A program made the position numbers and the translations under genes. Below are positions 1-5,996 of a stretch of 24,172 nucleotides of DNA, piece by piece. How positions within the stretch are numbered: position 1 is the stretch's first letter; the number at the start of each line of letters is the position of its first letter. Origin of the DNA: JBFEYJ01 sp041563315 (lineage in GTDB: Bacteria > Pseudomonadota > Gammaproteobacteria > Thiohalomonadales > Thiohalomonadaceae); contig JBFFNE010000040.1 in assembly GCA_041563315.1 (NCBI GenBank), positions 1-24,172 of the forward strand. Direction: 5' to 3'. The notes beneath the pieces were generated by a model, which saw only the letters and a program-made list of their open reading frames with translations, ran no database searches and was not told the DNA's origin.

Positions 1-40
1 CCGCTCCTGGCCGTTTGCTGACTACAGAAACACTATCCAT

Positions 41-64
41 CTATTTCCGCTTTAATGGAAATAG
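41..64. repeat. Perfect 8-bp inverted repeat (stem-loop)
   Basis: CTATTTCC (41-48) and GGAAATAG (57-64) are exact reverse complements around an 8-base loop. The hairpin begins 4 bases beyond the stop codon of the decayed minus-strand gene that ends at 68, so it may be the remains of its terminator. There is no T-tract on either strand, so intrinsic termination is not supported by sequence alone. Confidence 0.5.
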
Positions 65-67
65 CGA

Positions 68-365
68 CTATCGCAGCCCATCTAGTGAGATGTCCGCTCC
101 TGGCCGTAAAACGATTTGCTCTGGACTGTCATCTTCACCTGCTTCTATCGCGAGTTTAACCCCATACTCAGCACTTGGGCCAAGTCCACATCAGATCCAG
201 GATCAGTCCGATAGGTCGTGTGCTTTTCCTCATCCAGCAATGTTTCTTAATGAATTGTTCCAGCGAAACAATCTTCGCTTGGCTACGTGCACGGGTTAAA
301 CCCAGCATCTGCTCGATACGCTCGGCAAGGCAGGCCTGTACCTTACCGCTTGCAGAAGCCGGGTA
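68..365 (-). pseudogene. Decayed minus-strand gene fragment, unrecognised
   Basis: Read on the minus strand, three consecutive stretches in different frames have protein-like composition. The first (about 365-240) contains ACLAERIEQMLGLTRARSQA. The second (about 240-167) contains LLDEEKHTTYRTDPGSDVDL. The third (about 166-68) contains YGVKLAIEAGEDDSPEQIVL and ends in TAG at 68-70. Each stretch hits a stop or loses sense where the next takes over, as expected for one gene broken by at least two indels. I do not recognise the family. No start codon is assigned. The overlapping plus-strand open frames look like shadows. The alternative is chance open reading in non-coding DNA. Confidence 0.4.
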
Positions 366-432
366 ACTAAAACACAGGTTTCTGCATATTAACCAGAATA
401 CTATTCTTTAACACCAAAATTTATGTGTGTTA

Positions 433-461
433 TTGCAACCTCTCTCCCGAGGTGTTATATA
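433..461 (+). promoter_or_regulatory. Candidate sigma-70 promoter of hipBA
   Basis: TTGCAA (433-438) and TATATA (456-461) are separated by 17 bases; each matches four of six consensus positions. The start site would fall near 468, about 60 bases before hipB. A TGT-N10-ACA dyad at 453-468 overlaps the -10 box and might be an autoregulatory operator for HipB, but the match is too short to claim. Confidence 0.35.
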
Positions 462-528
462 AAGTACATAAACTTGCGCATTAAGAGCAATTTACTCACC
501 TAACACACAGAAATATGGGTACATCTGC

Positions 529-879
529 ATGGACTACTATGCCCTTACCGATACCGAACTGGCCGAACTGATCGGCCAACGTCTGCGCGCCCTGCGCCTG
601 CGCAAGAATCGCACCCAGGGCCAGCTTGCGGAGCGCACCACCCTCAGCGTCGGTACCATCCAGGCCCTGGAGAGCGGCCGGGGAAAAATCGAGAACCTCC
701 TTGCCGTGCTGCGTGAACTCAACGCCCTCGACGGGATTGATGCCTTCCTGCCAGAGCCACAGCAGAGTCCACTCGCCATGGCCAAGGCGAAGCGCGCCAC
801 GCGTACCCGGAAGCGGGCGTCCAAACGCGCGAGCAAGGACACCCCCTCCTCCACCAACAAGGATGCCGGCTCATGGTAG
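529..879 (+). CDS. HipB-like XRE-family antitoxin / transcriptional regulator
   Basis: A 116-residue protein with a helix-turn-helix of the XRE/Cro-C1 type at about residues 12-65; the recognition helix region reads TLSVGTIQALESGRG. After about residue 85 it ends in a basic Lys/Arg/Ser/Thr tail (KRATRTRKRASKRASK), probably disordered and DNA- or partner-binding. In HipBA systems HipB represses its own operon and binds HipA to neutralise it. The gene overlaps the following hipA-like gene by 7 bases, the usual coupled antitoxin-first order. The assignment as antitoxin rests mainly on this neighbour, since XRE domains alone are common in other regulators. Confidence 0.85.
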   Translation: MDYYALTDTELAELIGQRLRALRLRKNRTQGQLAERTTLSVGTIQALESGRGKIENLLAVLRELNALDGIDAFLPEPQQSPLAMAKAKRATRTRKRASKRASKDTPSSTNKDAGSW

Positions 880-2177
880 ACCGCGTCGATGTCGCCAATA
901 TTAGCCTCTGGGGCCAATCGGTCGGGGCCGTGGCCTGGGACGCGGAGCGCGGCTACGCCTCCTTTGAATTCGAGCCGGAATTCCTCAAGTCCGGGCTGGA
1001 TGTCGCCCCACTGATGATGCCCCTTGATGACGTGGCAGTAGGCGAGATTTTCCAGTTTCCCTCCCTGAGCCGGGAGACCTTCAGCGGCCTGCCCGGTATG
1101 CTGGCGGATGCCCTGCCCGACAAGTTCGGTAACGCCATCATCGATGCCTGGCTCGCCCGGAATGGCCGCCGCAGTGGCGACTTCACCCCGGTGGAGCGTC
1201 TTTGCTATACTGGCAGCCGCGGCATGGGTGCGCTGGAGTTTGCCCCGCCGTTTAATAACAAAATCGAACAGGCCGTACCCGTGGAGATCGCGGAGCTGAT
1301 GGCCCTGGCGCAGGAGGTCACAAACACCCGTGGCCGACTCGATACCCAACTGGGCGGCAGCGGACAGGATGCCATGCTCGATATCCTGCGCGTCGGTACC
1401 TCCGCCGGTGGCGCCCGCGCCAAAGCGATTATCGCCATCAACGCGGATGGCCGTGTCCTCTCCGGCCAGTCAGAGATTCCCCCCGGTTACGACCACTGGC
1501 TGCTTAAGTTCGACGGGGTGAGCGATCTGGAACTGGGTAAAACCGAGGGCTATGGCCGCATCGAGTACGCCTACCACCTGATGGCCACAGCGGCGGGGAT
1601 CGAAATGAGCGAGTGCCGGCTGCTCAAAGAGAACGGCCGCGCCCACTTCATGACCCGCCGTTTCGACCGCCCGGATGGCCGCAAACTGCACATGCAATCG
1701 CTCTGCGGTATCGCCCATTACGACTTCAACATGGCCGGATCCTATGGATATGAACAGGCGTTTCAGGTGATGCGCCGCCTGCGCCTCTCTAAGGCCGAGG
1801 CCCTGCAGCAATATCGCCGTATGCTGTTCAATGTGCTGGCCAGAAATCAGGACGACCATTCAAAGAACATTGCCTTTCTCATGGCGCCCGACGGCCAGTG
1901 GCGGCTTTCCCCTGCCTTTGACGTGACCTATGCGCATAACCCGAAAGGCACGTGGACCAATCATCACCAAATGACGATCAACGGCAAACGCGATCACTTC
2001 ACCGTGGGTGATTTACTGGCAGTCGGCCAGTCCATCGGCGTATCAAAGCCTAATGAGATTTACGAAGAAGTAAGAGATGCTGTGGCGCGTTGGCCGGCGT
2101 TTGCGCAACAGGCTGGAGTGGGTGAGGACAGGATGAATGAGATTCTTGGTCATCACCGGCTGAATTTACCTGTTTGA
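873..2177 (+). CDS. HipA-family toxin (serine/threonine kinase fold)
   Basis: A 434-residue protein of the HipA family, close to the usual length (about 420-440). The N-terminal subdomain spans roughly residues 1-110. A Gly-rich loop (VGTSAGGARAK, about residues 174-185) sits where HipA binds ATP. The catalytic segment NQDDHSKN is at residues 325-332 and the metal-binding Asp of SPAFD at about residue 350, so the kinase core looks intact. HipA of E. coli phosphorylates glutamyl-tRNA synthetase and causes growth arrest; the target of this homologue is unknown. The ATG at 873 is preceded by AAGGA about 9 bases upstream and overlaps the antitoxin gene. The gene reads full length, so the pair is probably functional. 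Confidence 0.92.
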   Translation: MVDRVDVANISLWGQSVGAVAWDAERGYASFEFEPEFLKSGLDVAPLMMPLDDVAVGEIFQFPSLSRETFSGLPGMLADALPDKFGNAIIDAWLARNGRRSGDFTPVERLCYTGSRGMGALEFAPPFNNKIEQAVPVEIAELMALAQEVTNTRGRLDTQLGGSGQDAMLDILRVGTSAGGARAKAIIAINADGRVLSGQSEIPPGYDHWLLKFDGVSDLELGKTEGYGRIEYAYHLMATAAGIEMSECRLLKENGRAHFMTRRFDRPDGRKLHMQSLCGIAHYDFNMAGSYGYEQAFQVMRRLRLSKAEALQQYRRMLFNVLARNQDDHSKNIAFLMAPDGQWRLSPAFDVTYAHNPKGTWTNHHQMTINGKRDHFTVGDLLAVGQSIGVSKPNEIYEEVRDAVARWPAFAQQAGVGEDRMNEILGHHRLNLPV

Positions 2178-2271
2178 GATAGACGGCTTTAGGGTGCAAA
2201 TCCAGCTCGTATCCGGCAAAGAGGATGCAGGATTCCGCGTGTAGGACGACGTCCCACAGGTCATTTTTGTT

Positions 2272-2287
2272 TGTCGCCTTTGCGACA
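2272..2287. promoter_or_regulatory. NifA upstream activator sequence (TGT-N10-ACA) for the SIR2-like gene
   Basis: TGTCGCCTTTGCGACA matches the NifA binding consensus TGT-N10-ACA and is itself largely palindromic (TGTCGC/GCGACA). Its centre is about 84 bases upstream of the start site predicted from the -24/-12 promoter at 2338-2353, the same spacing as at nifB. The motif alone is expected several times by chance in 24 kb; the paired promoter makes it credible. Confidence 0.72.
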
Positions 2288-2337
2288 AATTCACACGACC
2301 AAACATTCACTTCTCATAAAATCAAAGCCTTACGATC

Positions 2338-2353
2338 CGGCCCGATATTTGCT
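2338..2353 (+). promoter_or_regulatory. Sigma-54 (-24/-12) promoter of the SIR2-like gene
   Basis: CGGCCCGATATTTGCT keeps the invariant GG (2339-2340) and GC (2351-2352) exactly 10 bases apart and matches most of the TGGCACG-N4-TTGCW consensus. Transcription would start near 2363, giving a 30-base leader before the ATG at 2393. Confidence 0.72.
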
Positions 2354-2392
2354 GATAACCCAGTAAATCCATCAACAGCAATGGGCGGAATC

Positions 2393-3259
2393 ATGGAACA
2401 GCAACTGATCGATACGATTAAGAAGGGCCTCAGCGACGGCAGTATCACCCCCTATCTGGGTGCCCAAGCACTCACCGGTTCGGTCAACGCACAAAGTGGC
2501 GAACCGATTCCTGCCGACAGCGACAGCCTGATCATCGCGATGAATGGCGGCAAGCCGATGGCGCCGAAACTGATGTACGAATTTCCCCGCGCGGCGATGA
2601 ACCAGGAGTTAAAACGCGGGCGCAGTTTCGTCACTCGTTTTCTCAATAAATTCTATGGAGAGACCGAATGGACGCGCGCGCCGCTGCATGACTGGATAAA
2701 GGCGATCAAGCCCGCCTGCGTCGTCGACATCAATCGCGATTTGCAGCTGCAGCAAAGCTACAGCGACACGCCGCACAATCTGATGATCGGCATCGCCCGC
2801 ATCGGCGGCACCGACTTCCGCTACAAGCTCTACTACTACGATGGCCGCGCCTATAAAGAGATCACCAATGAAGAGGCAGACCCTTCCCTGCCGCTATTGC
2901 TCAAACCCATGGGCTCTCCACAGCCGGAGGCCAACTACATCGCCTCCGATGCCGACTACGTCGACTACATTACCGAGCTGATGGGCGGTTTCGGTGTGCC
3001 GAAGTTTTTCAAGGAATACCGCAAGGAGAAGAAATACCTGCTGCTCGGCCTGCGCCTTACCCGCGACACCGAGCGCATGGTGCTAGCCGACCTCATCTAC
3101 GGCCATGCAAAAGAAGGTGGTTGGGCAGTGATCCCCGATGCCACCGACAAGGAAAAGCGCTTCTGCAAGAACAAGCTGGGGATCGAGGTGATCGATATGC
3201 CCCTGGCCGGGTTCATGAGTGCCTTCGGAGTCGACATCCCCGAGCCGGTCGAGGCGTAA
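2393..3259 (+). CDS. Divergent SIR2-like (SIR2_2 type) protein, NifA-controlled
   Basis: A 288-residue protein with the layout of SIR2-like NAD-binding domains. TPYLGAQAL (residues 19-27) stands where the family has PFLGAGVS. DINRD (112-116, Asn114) stands where it has TNYD. KPMGS followed by a DADY motif stands at the KLHGS...DY segment, and YLLLGLRLTRD at the LLFLGYSLxD segment. The usual catalytic histidine of the HG pair appears as Met173, so deacylase or NADase activity is doubtful. Start 2393 is preferred: GGCGGA lies just upstream, and it follows the sigma-54 promoter by 30 bases; ATG 2381 and 2225 are alternatives, the latter lying upstream of the promoter. The gene precedes the small Cys protein by 5 bases. 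Its function is unknown; regulation points to nitrogen fixation. Confidence 0.75.
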   Translation: MEQQLIDTIKKGLSDGSITPYLGAQALTGSVNAQSGEPIPADSDSLIIAMNGGKPMAPKLMYEFPRAAMNQELKRGRSFVTRFLNKFYGETEWTRAPLHDWIKAIKPACVVDINRDLQLQQSYSDTPHNLMIGIARIGGTDFRYKLYYYDGRAYKEITNEEADPSLPLLLKPMGSPQPEANYIASDADYVDYITELMGGFGVPKFFKEYRKEKKYLLLGLRLTRDTERMVLADLIYGHAKEGGWAVIPDATDKEKRFCKNKLGIEVIDMPLAGFMSAFGVDIPEPVEA

Positions 3260-3264
3260 AGAGT

Positions 3265-3489
3265 ATGGTGTACCGATTCAAGTCCTGCGTCAGCCGTGGC
3301 GCCTGCACCGAGGATGGTGACAAATGTCGCGCTTGTGGCCGCCCTCACGAGGAGGTCAACGCGGTGCGCACTCTCACCAACCAGGTGACCGCATTCATTC
3401 AGCGAATGGAGTATGAAAATAGCGAAGAGTTTCTTGATTACCTAAAGAACAAGGTGTCGAAAAAACTCCGTATGACAAACTCGGCGTAA
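3265..3489 (+). CDS. Small four-cysteine protein (DUF1289-like), nif-associated
   Basis: A 74-residue basic protein. Its N-terminus carries Cys7, Cys13, Cys20 and Cys23 (C-x5-C-x6-C-x2-C) with the end reading CRACGRPHEEV. This recalls the C-x-GCGRT-xxEI ending of DUF1289 proteins and suggests a zinc or Fe-S site. The second half (EYENSEEFLDYLKNKVSKKL) is helical. It starts 5 bases after the SIR2-like gene stops, so it is very likely co-transcribed from the same sigma-54 promoter. The ribosome-binding site is weak (AAAGAG, very close to the ATG), consistent with coupling. The family resemblance is judged by eye and remains uncertain. Confidence 0.65.
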   Translation: MVYRFKSCVSRGACTEDGDKCRACGRPHEEVNAVRTLTNQVTAFIQRMEYENSEEFLDYLKNKVSKKLRMTNSA

Positions 3490-3499
3490 TGGTGAAGTT

Positions 3500-3536
3500 C
3501 GAGGTGAAGTTCCTTTTACAACGGGGCATCACCTCG
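3500..3536. terminator. 8-bp inverted repeat between convergent genes
   Basis: CGAGGTGA (3500-3507) and TCACCTCG (3529-3536) are perfect complements around a 21-base loop. It sits between the plus-strand four-Cys gene (ends 3489) and the minus-strand lipoprotein (ends 3550). The position fits a shared bidirectional terminator, but there is no clear T-tract. The left arm also lies in a short tandem repeat of GGTGAAGTTC. Confidence 0.4.
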
Positions 3537-3549
3537 CCACCGCAACCGG

Positions 3550-5250
3550 CTAATAGAGATAAACCGCCCCGGAGTTACCGGAATTGACTCCGTCACCTTG
3601 CTCCCCGCCGATCCCGATCGCTGCACTGTCTTCACCCATCGCGCCAATGGCCAGCGTTTGACCATCGACACTTATCGCCATTGCAGTACCGAAGCGATCA
3701 GCAGACCCCGTGTTCGATGACTTCAGGTAAGCATGCGGCGTCCAGATCCCTGCCTCTCTGGTGAAAACGTAAGCGGCACCGGCATCGTTGGCGGTGTTGA
3801 GTTGCGGATCGCCACCGACACCCGCAGCCGCCCCATCTTCCTGATCGGCACCGATCACCGCAATGTCGCCGGAAAAAGTGCCGAACGCCACACTAACCCC
3901 AAACTGGTCGCCCGCATCTACGACCCCGGCCTTGATCATCGCCTGCTCCAGCCAGCCGCCGTTATTGATAAAGATATAGGCTGCCCCGGAATTGAGTTCA
4001 TTGTCATTGTCGCCCAGGCCATCGCTGTCCTCGAAGGGGGCACCGACAACCAGGCTGGTGCCACTACTTGAGAGCGCAACTGAAGTCCCAAAGTTGTCAT
4101 TGCTCCCGCTGTTGGATGCATGCTGTATGGTTGTTTGACTCCATGTCAAACCGCCAAAAGAGAAGACATAGACCGCACCATTATTTGTATTCGTACCACT
4201 GTCCTCCTGCGGAGCTCCCACCGCCAGCAGTGTTCCCCCGGCATTAAGACTCAAGGCACTGCCAAACCTATCTTCACTCGCAGCATCGGAGGCCTTCACA
4301 TAATCCTGCTGAGGCCAGCTCGTACCATTACGGACAAAGGTATAAACAGCTCCTGAATTGCTCAGCAGACCTGTTTCCCCATCCTCACCGGGCGCCCCCA
4401 CCGCGAGGATATTGCCATCATTGCTCAACCTCACCGCCCAGCCAAAATTGTCTCCCGATTCCACATTGGAAGCCTTGATATAGGTCTCCTCGCTCCAGTC
4501 ACCATTGCTATCGCGCACGAAGATATAGACCGCACCTGCTCCAGCGGCAAAATTATTCGCTGGTTCTGCGGCAACAGCGCTTGCTTCATTCCTGGCGCCA
4601 ACGGCCAGCCTGTCCCCATTACTACTCAAGGCCACCGCGTAACCAAATTGATCATTACTTCCTGCATTGGAGGCCTTGAGCATAACAGGTCCCTCCCAGA
4701 CATCTCCCACACGGGTGAAGAGATAGACCGCGCCGCTGTCGGGAAAATTATCGTTACTCGCTCCGAGTGCTGGCTCACTGTCCTCCGCTGGTGCACCAAC
4801 CGCCACGGTGTTACCGTCCCCACTGACTGCCACCGCCTGACCGAAATTGTCCTCCCTCCCTGTATTCGAGGCCTTCAAATAGCCGATCGCAGCAACACTG
4901 TCCGTGGCAAATCTGGCGGTGGAACTGGCGCAGTCAGTTCCAATGCATGACTGCAGTATGTAACTGACGTTATTCCAGTCCTGCAGATGGACAGCAATGT
5001 CACGGTTGAAGGAGAACGTGGTGGCAGGTAAATTGCCGGTGATGGGTGTATAGCCTGATACACCATCAGGATTTTCCAGTATCCGGTATGTCTCGGCATC
5101 AGGCACACTCGGCCATGAAAATTGCAGCTGTTTTATCTGGTAGCCGATTTCATTCAGACGTGTCCCGCCGCCGACAAACGCCGCATCATCGCTACAGGCA
5201 CTGGCAAGGAGTGTTAAAGAAAGGACCACAACAAAACGGAGTCCGGACAT
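3550..5250 (-). CDS. FG-GAP repeat lipoprotein (beta-propeller)
   Basis: A 566-residue secreted protein. From the ATG at 5250 it begins MSGLRFVVVLSLTLLASAC, a signal peptide ending in a lipobox-like ASAC, so it is probably lipid-anchored at the cell envelope. A fibronectin-III-like stretch covers about residues 35-110. It is followed by seven FG-GAP repeats of about 60 residues, each with the pattern KASNxGxxDxFGxAVAxSxDG...AVGAxxED. Seven such repeats would close an integrin-alpha-type beta-propeller with Asp-rich calcium loops. The start at 5250 has GAGG 9 bases upstream; the longer reading from 5292 lacks a ribosome-binding site and would put the signal peptide inside. It ends naturally in a TAG at 3550-3552. 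Its role is unknown; adhesion or surface binding is typical of the fold. No sigma-54 promoter was seen upstream. Confidence 0.82.
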   Translation of the reverse strand: MSGLRFVVVLSLTLLASACSDDAAFVGGGTRLNEIGYQIKQLQFSWPSVPDAETYRILENPDGVSGYTPITGNLPATTFSFNRDIAVHLQDWNNVSYILQSCIGTDCASSTARFATDSVAAIGYLKASNTGREDNFGQAVAVSGDGNTVAVGAPAEDSEPALGASNDNFPDSGAVYLFTRVGDVWEGPVMLKASNAGSNDQFGYAVALSSNGDRLAVGARNEASAVAAEPANNFAAGAGAVYIFVRDSNGDWSEETYIKASNVESGDNFGWAVRLSNDGNILAVGAPGEDGETGLLSNSGAVYTFVRNGTSWPQQDYVKASDAASEDRFGSALSLNAGGTLLAVGAPQEDSGTNTNNGAVYVFSFGGLTWSQTTIQHASNSGSNDNFGTSVALSSSGTSLVVGAPFEDSDGLGDNDNELNSGAAYIFINNGGWLEQAMIKAGVVDAGDQFGVSVAFGTFSGDIAVIGADQEDGAAAGVGGDPQLNTANDAGAAYVFTREAGIWTPHAYLKSSNTGSADRFGTAMAISVDGQTLAIGAMGEDSAAIGIGGEQGDGVNSGNSGAVYLY

Positions 5251-5531
5251 AACGGGTAACCTCAAGTCAGTTGCGCCTACCTCAGTCATCAAAACCGAGG
5301 TTCAGAAATCTCTATACACCGCAGGCCTCACCAGTGAGTTCCACGCTGGGTCATCAATATCGTCTGCAGTCCCGCCTTTGGATCAGCGCACCCAGAGGTG
5401 CTGTAGCTGGTAACGCTCCAGATACTCTGTACAGATGATTAGTTGGTCTTAACAACTGTAGTCCAGGTTTGGCATCGCCGAGAGGCCAGACTCACGCCGC
5501 TGCCATTCCCCCCTTCGTTTAATATGGATGA

Positions 5532-5547
5532 TGGCAAACCTCTTGCA
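5532..5547 (+). promoter_or_regulatory. Sigma-54 (-24/-12) promoter of nifZ-sagB
   Basis: TGGCAAACCTCTTGCA is a near-perfect -24/-12 element: TGGCA and TTGCA are both intact, with GG (5533-5534) and GC (5545-5546) 10 bases apart. The start site would be near 5558, giving a leader of about 170 bases before nifZ. No TGT-N10-ACA was found in the 80-150 bases upstream; the only one nearby is downstream, at 5667. Confidence 0.7.
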
Positions 5548-5666
5548 TTCTTTATTCCTGAAACAACTGTCCTCTCACGACGGCCTACCATGTCACTGAT
5601 TTCCTTCCGTCAACACATGCCGGAAAAGTGATGTCTTACAGGTACGTGACGATCGGCAATGACAAT

Positions 5667-5682
5667 TGTCTGTAATGCGACA
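5667..5682. promoter_or_regulatory. TGT-N10-ACA site in the nifZ leader (possible NifA site)
   Basis: TGTCTGTAATGCGACA fits the NifA consensus and shares the half AATGCGACA with the nifB site at 15821. It lies about 110-125 bases downstream of the predicted nifZ start site and 44 bases before the ATG. Enhancers for sigma-54 can act from downstream, but chance occurrence is also possible. Confidence 0.4.
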
Positions 5683-5726
5683 TTGTCTCTACGTAAATTG
5701 TCCCCACGATAAAGGAGATACACACC

Positions 5727-5996
5727 ATGGCTATCGAGAATCTGCAACAGGGCGATGCGGTCTATGCCGCTGTCACCATCGCCAACGACGGCTCCGTACC
5801 GGATGCGGTGGATAACGAGGTCTTTGCCAGGCCCGGTACGCTAGGCATGTTAATCAACACCGGTCACCTGGAGGAGGATCCGGAGCTGACCCTTTATCTG
5901 GTCAGCTTCGAGAACGACAACGGCGAGTTGGGACCACCGATCACCTGTCTGCCGGAGGAACTGAGAACATCTCCCTTGAGCAGAGACAACACATGA
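5727..5996 (+). CDS. nifZ: NifZ-like nitrogen fixation protein (short form)
   Basis: An 89-residue protein made almost entirely of the NifZ core. GDAVYAAVTIANDGSVPDA (about 9-27) matches the NifZ G-x-V-...-RNDGTxPG opening. It is followed by an R-x-G-T-x-G-x-x-x-x-G-H segment (RPGTLGMLINTGH) and a beta-strand pair (LYLVSFENDNGELGPP), then the conserved CxPEEL near the end. NifZ assists maturation of the P-cluster of the MoFe protein. AAGGAG sits 9 bases before the ATG. The stop overlaps the next start (ATGA), so it is coupled to the nitroreductase. Short NifZ-like proteins occur in other diazotrophs; whether it replaces or accompanies a full-length NifZ elsewhere cannot be seen. Confidence 0.72.
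   Translation: MAIENLQQGDAVYAAVTIANDGSVPDAVDNEVFARPGTLGMLINTGHLEEDPELTLYLVSFENDNGELGPPITCLPEELRTSPLSRDNT

Larger units (their letters stand above)
5251..5726. other. Divergent intergenic region, lipoprotein / nifZ
   Basis: These 476 bases separate the minus-strand lipoprotein from the plus-strand nifZ gene. They hold a strong sigma-54 promoter (5532-5547) and a TGT-N10-ACA site (5667-5682) that overlaps the palindrome GACAATTGTC (5661-5670). A short plus-strand open frame at 5443-5631 has no ribosome-binding site, overlaps the promoter and does not look coding. No promoter for the lipoprotein could be recognised. Confidence 0.6.

Noticed and set aside
453..468. TGT-N10-ACA motif upstream of hipB
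   Set aside because: No -24/-12 promoter follows it, and about six such matches are expected by chance in 24 kb; it overlaps the likely sigma-70 -10 box instead.
5443..5631. 62-codon plus-strand open frame upstream of nifZ
   Set aside because: It spans the sigma-54 promoter, has no ribosome site, and its composition is not protein-like.
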